Source: Actinernus sp. WN-2022 (Eukaryota > Cnidaria > Anthozoa > Actiniaria > Actinernidae). From it: a stretch of 64,000 nt of DNA. The notes beneath the pieces were generated by a model, which had not been told where the DNA came from, searched no databases, and saw nothing but the letters and a program-made list of their open reading frames with translations. The stretch is taken from the NCBI GenBank assembly GCA_030867875.1, contig JAOWCC010000577.1, positions 93,725,740 through 93,789,739 of the forward strand, written 5' to 3'. The position numbers and the translations under genes are program-made. How positions within the stretch are numbered: the stretch's first letter is position 1; each line of letters opens with the position of its first letter. This document shows, piece after piece, positions 29,101 through 41,100 of this stretch.

Positions 29101-32100
29101 GTCTTAGGCTTAGCTTTTAAGTAGTTTTCTTATTTTTCGCGAAACATTTCACATGGGGTGATTGCCTCTGTTTTCTTTTAGTTTCGGCGGGAAACTGGGC
29201 CTCTGAGCCTCCGTTCTTATAGACCAGCGGAGCATAAAGTTTTGCTGCGGTGTGGGAACCTCCTTAAGGTTGTGTAGAGGAAGGAATAAAATAATATCAT
29301 TTCTTGGTACATTACTTGAGATGGACACGTTCCTCCTGCGGATCCTCACACAGACCACCTTTGAACTGTGGATACGCCTTGTCCCCAGGTCTCATATCAT
29401 CGTCAGCCGTTGATTCACAAAGAAGAATATAGTCTTTCTCTTTGAAATAAATAAAATTGTATGTGTTGTCAGACTAGACTAGAAGAATGACAGCGCCGGT
29501 TTAAGCAAGCCTCATTTCGCACGCAGAACTCTACGATTATATGCATGAAACCACCTTCATTGTTCGGGTTATATGCATAGAGCCGGCATTTATACGAGAG
29601 GAAGCTAGCCGCGAAAACTCGTATAAATGGGCAATTCACTCTTTTCACATGGTGGCCATCTTGGATTCAAAATGAGGCAATCCTTTGTTTTTGCCAGGTT
29701 AGCCTCGTAGTGAGGGATAGTCAAAACGAGGCTAACCTGGCAAAAACAAAGGATTGCCTCGTTTTGAATCCAAGATTGCCTTCAGGTTAAAAGAGTGAAT
29801 TGAGCCATGGCCCAAATATAAGTGAAATTGCAGCCACATGAGTATTGTTTACTTTAGGTTTATTTATAGGAAACCTCCTCAATCATGGAATAAAGTCAAT
29901 TTTAATCCCCCTAACGGAAAAGAAATAAAGCAAGCGGAATACGTGACATTTTATGTTATTCTTATCTCGTAATAATTAACAATTATTCACCGAAGTGGAG
30001 GTGAATAGTGGTAGATATTTACCGAGCCGCTTTGTTTTAGTATATACCACACATTAGTGAATAGCCAGTAACAAATAGTTATTTTACTTTCTGTCAAATG
30101 GACAAAAACTCGCGCGAGGTGATCACTGCTTCGCTCGGAAATGAATATAAAGAGGTTATTACATGGAACGTTGTGTAATACGGTTTTGTATTTTTAAGAG
30201 TCGGTTTTATTTTTTCGAGCCTGAAAGGCGAGAAAAAATAAGTGACGAGTAAAAATTCCCAGCCGTATTACAGAACTTTTCGTCTAATATTTTTTTTATT
30301 ATACGACAGCTAACACCTTACTGCTCTGTTTGAAGAAAATCTTGAGGGAAGAAATCTCGAGAAGAAATCTCTCAGCCTCAGTTGAAGTCAAGAGACCATC
30401 ACTATGTTGAAGTCTGGTCTCTTGTTGAAGTCCAATATCGGGGGCGGGGGCGCAGTGAAAATAAAAAAAAATTCGCGCGCTAAAAGCTGATTGGCTGTTA
30501 CTCAAACAGCCCAATTTCGATTGGCTCGCGCGCTTACAAAACCTTATAAGTGTTGAATAAACCTGTGCAAACCAATAAACATGTGCAATACGGTCTCATA
30601 TTTGTACTTGTTTTAGCCCGTATTTGCACTTGAACACGCAAGTCGTATAATAAGAAATCATATTCACTGTTTGAGTAGCCAATCAGAGCGCGCGAAAAGT
30701 GATATTCACTGGTGTGGTATATACTAATTTAGATTTAGATTATTTAGATTAGTATATACCACACCAGTGAATATCACTTTTCGCGCGCTATGATTGGATA
30801 CTCAAACAGTGAATATGTTTTCATAGTCACCTCCGAGCAAAGCAGCGATCATCTCGCGCGAGTTTTTGTCCATTTGACAAAAAAAATAACTAACTATTTG
30901 GTGCTGCCTATTCACCTGGAGTGTGGTATATACTAAAACAATTATTCACCTGTGTTGGTGAATAGTGGTGGGTACCGAAGCGGCTCGGTAAATATCCACC
31001 ACTATTCACCTCCACTTCGGTGAATAAGTGTTAAGTATTCGGAGTCTCGAGGGTCTAATTAAATATTTCTGATGACATCAAAAAAACTTACTGACATTGG
31101 AATGCTCTATTTATACTTTACTTGTTTTTAAAATCAAAGTAAATTCTCTGATATAGGTATTGTACTTTTTGAGATGTAAATGCTACTCATTTTATATGTT
31201 TCAGAAGTCCATTATTGGGCTCCTGGAGCCAACACAATAAAACGTTTCCACGTGTATTTTCTGGCCATTGTTTTCCGGCGTTTAAAGGAGCTGTGTCTCG
31301 ATGAGGGACACGCCTTTATGTTCTGGGCCGGAACAAAATCATTTTCAGTAGTTTTCATATAAACGGACTATCGTAGCACATGTGTGGGATGGATGAAATC
31401 AAAGTAAATGTGTAAAAAGTTCTAACAAACTGTGCGTAGATCTAGTCTTCAAAGAAAATACTGCATATCCTTCCAATAAACCATTCCAATCGAACATTGA
31501 TTCCAGACATGCGCAAAACCATGACACAGCGCGTTTAAACATGGCCAGATTGTAAAATACACATGTATTTACCAGCCGGGAGGTCCATATGGAGAAAAAC
31601 TTTGTTTGAGGTCTTGCGGCCGTTTTCAAGACCGAGGGCAATACGGTCTGACCAAGGCCGGGGAAAAAGCGTTATTTTTTCCTTACAATTTCAGATATAT
31701 TTTATAGCCTTTAGTTTCCCCGCGGGCTCTCCATGCAGTTTTCACCTGCCTCGTGCGCAGTAGCCTGATTATCAGACGGTACGAGGTCGTCCGCTCACTT
31801 CCTCCCCCTCCCCGTCTGATGGACTTCATAGACTTTCATGTTCCTGACGTCATCAACCTTTGTTTTTACAATGAGCCAATACGAACACGCATAAGAATTG
31901 AAGCGTGAATGCAGTAGCGCCTTTTACTAGTTGGATCTATCAGCTCTCATGCACTGGAAAAAGCATTCTACAGCTGCAAACTTCTGTCGATTTCTCATAA
32001 TGGTATCCTGTTTGAGCTGCTGTGGTTCTTTGGAGAGCAGGAACTTTTTAAACGGAAGTTTTCGTTCAGTATTTGCACGACAGTGTATGAGAATGCATAC

Positions 32101-35100
32101 AAGAAATACCAGACTCGATTCCACGCCGTAAAGTTTAATTACTGTGATCTTAGAACTTTTACGCTTTTACTTTTATTTTTAAAAGTTTTGAGGCTTGATA
32201 TGTATGGCGATTAGTCACACAAGACCCTGAAGTTGTCCTATTGTAGTTTTTTTGGTACCAGAGATTGTTTTAACCGGACTTTTTGTGCAAAGTGTATATG
32301 CCATTGCCGTACATGAACTTACGTGTGTTCATAATTCTGAAAACAAAAATATTCACCAAAGTGCCATGAAACTTTTTCCATAACATACTCAGTATGTGTG
32401 TTCACTCCTGCAGAAAAATCATAATATTCCATGAAAGATTTGGTCTTCTAAAAGCCAAAAACCTAGGAGAATGTTTCAGATCTATAAATGCATGAGATCG
32501 GATTTATATAAGCAGAGGAAGATTAGTGATTTACCAAATCCCGTACGTAGATTCACAAACACATCGTTTCGACGAATGAACGATTCCAATGCTTTCTTCT
32601 GCTCTGTATATAGCTTCGAAATCCTGAAAACTTTACAACTTCGGTCAACACACTGCTCAAGTTCTTCTTCCCCAACGCCATTAGAAAAATATGCGGGCAC
32701 ATTCCTTAAATTCCAGACTTTGCCAAAAGTGTAAAGTTCGCTCTGATTGGTTGAACTTATGACGTCAGAAACATGAAAGTCTATGAAGTCCATCAGACGG
32801 GGAGGGGGAGGAAGTGAGCGGACGACCTCGTACCGTCTGATAATCAGGCTACGTGCGCAGGAGCTTTTGCTGAGATGAGGCGCAAGATAGCACGGGAAGG
32901 GCGAAGAAGAGAAAGCTTGGTCCACCCTTCCCTTGGTCTTTGCGCCCCTTCTTCGTCCTTCCCGTGCTCCCTTGCGCCCCATATTTCTTCTTTCCAACAA
33001 AAGCGCCTGGGTAAGAATCTTCGCATAATCAACGCACCTCGATCCATTGTGCTCGTGAGCAATAACAAGAAATGCCACGTATTCCGATGCCAAAGCGACT
33101 TTATGACGGTCGCCGACATCAAGATGAATTCAGTTGCAGTTTGCTTTCAAGTTCTTTCCTTCTCTGCAGTCTGAACTATCTATTGCCTCAAAAAGGGGAG
33201 CAGCACGGAACCTTTCGAGACCTGTATTCTGACTGCACTTTCTAAAGGTTAGAGTGTTTTCTATTGTTGGGTAGGCCAATACTGTCGCTCGTTTCGAGAA
33301 GTCCACCCGACACAAAAAGGGAGACTGAACCGCCTACTTAATTTGAATTACTGCGAAAAAATAGGTATTCGCCAAGGAAAATTGTCAGTAATCAAAATGC
33401 ATGAATGCTTTTTAATGCCTAGAATGTTTCTCTGATGTCAAAACGAGTCCATGGACTCTGCAGGGTCACACAGCGGCAAAAAGTTACACTGCATGCCGGT
33501 CGAAAACACGAAGGCGCTGGAGTTCAAATAAAAGTTTCCGAGTTCTTAAACTTTTTTAGTAAATAATTTTATAACTTACAGTGAATTACAAATTAAGAAA
33601 CCTTAAATCTGTGAAAGTCTTAGGCTTGGCTTTTATGTAGTTTTCTTGTTTTTCGCTTAACATTTCATGTAAATGTGCATACGTACTTAAAATTAGACAC
33701 AGGTAGGGGTTATTGCCTGTTTTCTTTTAGTTTCGGCGGGAAACTGGGGAGACGCGCATGCGCATACGCATTTTGCCGCGGTGTGCTGCAGTCCGCGGAT
33801 TCCGAGTTCAGTCCAGTCCAGTCCATATTAGTTTGAGTCCAGTCTCTGTTTTACAAAATGTCTGTGACTGGATCGGGATGACAAAAAGTCTGGGAAGCCA
33901 TTTCAGTGTTGCAGTGTGTTGTACGGTAACCGTGCTTCAGGACATTGCTGTAAGGGACCATTCATTATTTATGGCCGGGGGAGGGGATCGGATATATATT
34001 TGGGGGGGGGGGGGGTTCTCTCAATTTCAACCATGCAAAAGGTGAGATCATTCAAAGCAATGTACGTTAGAGGGGGTGTACAATTTATGAAGCAGTTGAT
34101 ATTTCGAAACCCTCAAAATGCCAGAGATAGCATTTATGAGGTTTCTAAAATTCAAACATTTCCGGTGGAGCATGTTCCCAGCTGGTAACGCACTTGCGGG
34201 CATCAAAAAAAGATGACGACGCTCAAAGTTAGGTGCTATGGTCTATAAATGTCTACACGGAAACGTACCTGAATACATATTCACTCCAACAAATCATATC
34301 CAACAAAACAATCTAAGGCGTTCAGACTCAAACCTTTCCATACCCAGACCAAATAGCGAGGCTCGGGAAAATAGTTTCTCATATTGGGGTACAGTGCTTT
34401 GGAACTCACTTCCATTGAACAGCCTATAAGATACTAACCACGCTGAACTTAGTATTAATTAGTGGAAATGTTAAATGAATTAGACATATCATCTTATCTT
34501 TAAAATTCTTAGCTAAAATTAGGTTATTGTAATTTTAAAAACTATATTTTATATACTTAGCACGGCTCTCTGGAAGAGCATGTTTATGAAGAGATACCGT
34601 GGTTAAATAACGGTTTATTACATATTACATTCTCTGTCCCACCAATAATTTCACCACAGCGCCGCCCCCTGTATTCTATTTGGTATCTCATGGTTTGAAA
34701 TAACATTGGTTTCATATCCAAATCTTCCGATCCCCCCGATCCCCCTCCCCCATACCATACATAATGAATGTTCCCTAACTTTTCCAGTAATAGCGATACT
34801 TCGTGTTGATAAACATTACAATTGTTATGCTAATGTGCCAATCATGATTTCAAAAGGCCGCTTTGTGTCGGGAACCAATGGATCTCTGGTTGGCACATTA
34901 ATGACAATGGATGACGTGGCAGTAAGTATCGCTATACACGTACCTCTCATTTTCTGTGTAACTTCATCTTGTTTATGCTGAACGACACATACAAGGGGCA
35001 TGACAAATGACTTCTTCACTTTTTGCTTCTTCATGTAGGCCGAAAAACTAACCGTCTGTGGTACAGAACTCAGTTTTTGATAAAGACATGAGGCAGTCAT

Positions 35101-38100
35101 AACTAGCGATGATGAAGCCCAGGTAATCCATGCCCATAAACTGTAGATTGAAAGAAATGTTTAAAATGCTTTAGTCGTTCCTTAATTGTGCTGCTTAACC
35201 GCGGCATGAGTTAATCTACTGCTTTATTTGCAAAATTTAATCAAAGCTGAAACATTTATCAAGCAAGTAATATTTATGTTGTTCTTAATATCAGGGCCGG
35301 CCGAGTTGTTTGAAGCAAGAGTAAGCGCTGCTACCTCGGGATTAAACTGTACAGATTACAATTACAGATTTAGCTGTTGAGCGATTTTCGATTGAGTGTC
35401 TAAAGCAACAAGTGATTGCTTTGGTTTTGCGTTTGCTTAGCTTTTCTATTGGCTGTGAGAAATGTTTTCCAGTTATCAGCGAATCAAGTTCTAAACTAAA
35501 ACCAAACGCAATCACTCAATCAGGTTTTGTTTTAGCGACAGTATTGACGACTGCGTTTACTTTGCCTCGTAATTGATCAAGTAAAACCAATCGTGAATTA
35601 CTTCTGTCAGTTCGTGATTGACTTATTGTGTTTTCACTTACTCCTGTGATTAGCTATGTAATTACTTTGGTTTTGGTTTTACTACACTCAACTGAAAACC
35701 CTTGCTTCGAACAACCGGGTCCAGGACTAGAAATTAACGCTCGCAAACTCACAACATGCTGGTAGATTGTTTTATTTGCGAGTGAAAAACCTTCCACTAG
35801 CAAATTTCTGCGAGTCGGTCTTTGCTTCACGTACCACCTGGAGTCTGAAAACTTCGAACAATCGTGGCATATTAACAAGAGTTTATAAGCCTAATTCTTA
35901 CCCGATTAAAAGCAAGTGGGCGTTAACCTATGATTTCCTGCGATCTGATTGGTTCCGGGAGCGGTTTTTTTTTTCTGACCACGGTAACCAGTGCGCATGC
36001 TCTCAGGTTTAGGGTCGGTCCGTATATAGAGAAAAACTTGCCCTCGGTCTTGAAAGTACTGACGTCTGCCTGTGACCTTCGTTAGTACATTTCAAGACCG
36101 CTGGCAAAGAATTTGTCCATACGGACCTCCAGGCCTGTAAATATGTATTAAATAAATAAATGTACTTCTAATGAAATAATGTGATACGTACTGTAAACGT
36201 AGAGAATATGAGTATGTAGCATTTCATTTGGCCAGTACCCTCCGGAATTTTGCTCTAGCTAGCCGACAATTTGCTTTTTATTTATTTATGTATTTATTTA
36301 TTTATTTATTAACTTTACAACTATAGTATTTAGCACATTATTACAATGACAAACAAACCGCACTACAAAAATATAGACAGAAAAACAATTTACAGTACAA
36401 GCTTGCCAACTAGTTGTCGGATAGAACAACGGGACAAGAGTCCCAGATAAAGTTCATCCTATAACATAATTACAAACACTAAGGAAAAATACAAGGACGA
36501 CTAAAACATTAAAACGAGCTTTGAATATGCCGATTATGAGCAGCAAGTTGTATTGCACTTAGAAGTTAAGTTCGAGCCTGAGGATTGACCATACTTATAC
36601 TCACGGAGAGAAATGTTCAACACTGAACACTACGAAGGATCCCTGCCGCTCGAGTAATACACTCTCAGTAATGTCTACCCATTTTGGATCATCGTGACTC
36701 TCTCCTTCCTCAAGCCGAAGCAGCCGTACTTCTTCTTTAGGATGTCTATCGCCATGACAAGGTACTTTGATAATGACGGGTTTAGAGAATACCTTTCCAT
36801 CAAAACCGTCAATCCACGCAATAGGGCAGGGAGAAGCGTCGAGATTCTCGCTGAATCTTTCTGGTATTCTTTGTACCTATATGAACAAATATATATATAT
36901 ATATGAGCGTAGTTATCACAAAAAGGCTACTACTACCCACCATACTTGGCTGGCATGCACGTAGTTTTTGGTCTCCCGGCTTTTCTCGTTTTCTCGGTCC
37001 TTAACCGGTTTTCTTATCAGAGGGGTGTTAGACGTGAGTCGTCCTTTTGTGTTAACATTGCTCATGATAGAACACTGTTGTCCATATTTCAGAATTTTCT
37101 CTCTTTATTAAAAGCCATATGCGCTCATGCATTTTCAGTCCTTACGATGTCAGTACTTCAGTATTTTCTCTCTTTATTAAAAGCCTATAGGCGCTCGCGA
37201 GTTTTATCGCTCTTTACGATGCATAAATAATGCTAAATCGTTTAGAAGTGCCAGCTCATGTAGTTATCCTACTTTGCATTTCAGTGTGCGTTCAGTCTGA
37301 AACGGCGATTGGTCCGATGATATCAGTGCAACGTTCTGCAGTGCACCCTGGTAATGCAGCCTGAACTATAGGTAAAACTGCCCACATTATGAGCGTAGTT
37401 AACACAAAAAGGCTACTACTACCCACCATACTTGGCTGGCATGCACGCAAGTTTTTGGTCTCTCGGTTTTTCTCGTTTTCTCGGTTTTTCTCGTTTTCTC
37501 AGTCCTTAACCGGTTTTCTTATCAGAGGGGTGTTAGACGTGAGTCCTCCTTTTGTGTTAACATTGCTCATATATATATTAACAATAACCTATTTGTGGCG
37601 TCGAAATGTGCCCTGATATTTCGTCCGTGGATATTTTATGTTCCGCTTCCAGGATCAGATATTGTCCAAGGACAAATATCAGGGCATATTTCGACGCCAC
37701 AATACAGGTTGTTTTGTTATCATCCTTCAAAAGGTTTCTTTGACGCGCGCTTACGCTTACGCCTATTCGATGATATTTTTCGTCTGGCAGAGAAAAATAT
37801 TGGGTCCACCAATCACGCGCGAGAAAACGAGTTATAAGAAAATGGTTGATATCATTGTTATATTCCATATTTGGTTATTTTGAAGTAGGCTTTTACTAAT
37901 ATGCTAGCAATTTTTTAGCATTTTGGTAAGGCAAAAGCATTAAAAATAACGCCTGCATTTTGTCAATGATTTTACCCAAAGTAATGATAATCCAGTCAAG
38001 GATAAAAATAAACATTTGTCACATTCCGAACGGCGGTAGACCCACTTAGTATAGTATAGTGGTCATGACGTCTGCACTACACGCAAACGGTAACTAGTTC

Positions 38101-41100
38101 GACTCCCAGTAGGACCGCTCAAAAAAATTCTCTCTAGTTTACTTCTCTTCTTGTTTACCTGTGAACTCTAGCCCGATGGTTAAGGTTCATTTTGTGGTTC
38201 GGGTGAATAATGATTATCATTACATTTAGTGTGAGAAAGCGTGGAAGAGACGGGCCCTGGCAACTAGTGGATGTCCAAGAGACATCAATAATTATGTTAA
38301 AGTACAACAGTAAATAACTGTCTCAGAACAGTCTGTCTGATGGGTTAATGGAACAAGAGTACAAAACCTTGCGACTTGAGACAATTTATACGATTTTGTT
38401 ACACCCCCGATCAGTTAAATGTTAGCATAAAGACAGGTATCCCATAACAATGTATGTATACATAAAAAGAGTTTGTTTTCACAACGAACATACATGACTT
38501 TCATAATGGCCGCCTCCAGCCGCCTCCTAATTTGCATAATTTGGAAGATAAATCTGAAGGGGGAAACCAATGCTACCACATGAAAGATCACATTAAAACT
38601 AGTAACTGTTTTGAGTTTTAGAGCAATGTGGAAAATTGCTGTTGAGCAAGGCTATAAAGGCCTCCGTTGTTTTTCTCATACAAATCTCTATAATTTCAAC
38701 TGGCTGTAACTTCATTGCTTTATAAGCTACAGCACTCAACTTTCACAAGTTCACTAATGTCGACATGCTCTTTCGCATGGCAATGTTCATATTTTCTATA
38801 CAAGTGGATAAACTACCGAAACGGGAAATCACATATGCAAATTAGGAGGCGGCCATTATGAAAGTCGTGTGTGATTCCAAGCATTTTGGGACCTTGTGCC
38901 GAGTAGTGTGAGCATTATTTTTGGTAGGCAATTTAAGTACTATGCATTATCATTTCAGTAAGGGAAAAATATGCAATAACCTATTTGCAAGCTGCTAAAA
39001 AGAAACATGATCTTGGTGAGTTGTAATAAAGAAAATGTACAATAATATTTAGCATGCATGTACATCCATACTTTTAATTCCCCGTTGCACGTCCTTTTAA
39101 CTGCTCCTCTGGGAAACTCCACCACTATATCTGGACAGACAGACGACTGAATGACAGCACCATTACCATCAACCTGGAATGTATCCGTGACAAGCCTGCT
39201 AACAACAGCGAGAGTGGTGAACTCCCACAACTCAACACGAACATAAGGAGCACGAGGAATGGGAACATCATCGATAGTATTCGCAATATCTGAGAAAGGA
39301 AAATAGCTCACGTAAAAACTCAATGAGTGCACGTTATTTCTAGAATTACAAGACGCTTTGACATAATTTAATTTCGAAATCCCCGAAGTGGAGGTGACTA
39401 GTAATGCATGTTTACTAGCCTGCTTGCCAGCTCATATTCTGTGTTTTTTTTAGACATTTTTTCTGGCTAGATACTTATCGAGTCGCAAAGCGGCGAGGTA
39501 AATATATTCACCGGTAGTCACCAACACTGAGGGGAATAATTATTTTAATATATACCACACATGTGAAATAGTCAGTCTCAAATTAGCTATTTTATTTTTC
39601 GTTAGAAAGTTCACGCGCGCCATTTTTTCCCCGAGGTGAATACCCAGGTGGGTGTCGGAAATTTTAGAAGGAAACCCTAAGAGGTACCATAATCTCGTTC
39701 TGTGGGTGTGGCTCAAATTTGCTTTCACCCGTAAAAGGTACCAATCCAATAATACGAAATTAACTGATATTTGATCCAAGTGCAATAGACTGAAAATACC
39801 AAGACGCGAAGCCAGGCCAAGAGACGATAATTTTATTTCTGGCAAGTAGTTCTTATCTTATTTTGAATACTCTAAGTGGTACCAAACTATGCATTTTAAC
39901 CCCTAAAAGGTACGACGAGCATCCCCGGCAGTATCATATAGTGAGACCACACGGGGGTGAATAGTAGCAAATGATTGTGCAAAAAGCATTATTCACTTGT
40001 GTGGTGTATACTAATTTCCAATATGAACTGCTTATAATTATTAATCTGCTAAAATCGCGGAGCGAAGCAAAGCACCTGGGACGAGCACGGAGCGTGAGGA
40101 ATCATGGGGAGGGAGCAGAGATGAAGAGAGAGGCATGGTCATGTTATGATCTTAGTTCAGTTATTCATCAAACACGCTATGAAAACAACAATGTTCCTGC
40201 AAACAAACCTTCCATTGAACTGGAAATCTCTACAATCGTTCTTGTTGACATTTTCCAATTATTTTCATCTCCATTGAATTCTTTCACCATCACTTCATAC
40301 CCAGGGTTTCTCAACGAAGCGGAGTGTAGAATGGTAACAACAACAGGTTCATGTAACACTGTGGAGACTGGTCCGAGTTCAATAATGTTACTGACGAGTG
40401 TTTCACCGTCACTGACTGGAGTCGGTATGGACTGACTTGAGTGTAATAAGCACGCGACATCAACATTTTGAGTGACAGCTCCAGGTGGGACTTTTAAATG
40501 GATACCATACTCAGGGAGGTAAAATAAGCCACCTTGTTGTTTTCTGCAAAGTTTCGAACAGTTTTTGTCTGAGTTATTTCTATTTTTATGATAATTTTGA
40601 TGATGTTTCCCAGCATTTGGCATCTAAAGGCTATTAGTAATAAAAATGGAGGAATTAAGTTTATGTTACGTCGAGATAGAGGAAGCCGTTACCGGATCTC
40701 CGAAGCCAGTGGGGTGTGTTTAACTATTCGACGAATACCTTTGAAATTTAGGTTGTTTTTTGTGGAGGGAGGAAAACTGGAGAATGCGGAGAAAAACCCT
40801 CGGAGGATACCAACAAACTCAACTCACATATGGCGCCACGATAGGGAATCGAATCCGGGCCATAGAGGTGGGAGATGAAGCACTTTCCACTGTCCCACCC
40901 CGGCTCTCCATAAAAATAAACGAAAGAAATGTTGAACTAAATTAAATGTTTAGAATGAGTAACATGATGAACATTACACATTGCATACGGTATGTGCTTA
41001 TGACTCAATACTTAGTGGGAAATAAAAGAAATGTGAAATGTGACTTATACTTGCATTTGTACACTTGTAGTTCTTAACTCTTCAAAACTTGTACACTCAG

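Noticed and set aside
32482..33093. 203-codon helicase gene
   Set aside because: Only the last 85 codons resemble a helicase; the frame crosses the transposon TIR and flank, so it is not a gene.
34788..35080. Plus-strand two-exon gene end (good AG/GT signals, stop at 35080)
   Set aside because: It overlaps minus-strand exon 6 (34944-35140), which continues the ZU5-UPA frame with matching phases and domain similarity; the plus product matches nothing known.
36694..36906. 70-codon plus-strand frame
   Set aside because: Shadow of minus-strand exon 5 (ZU5-2).
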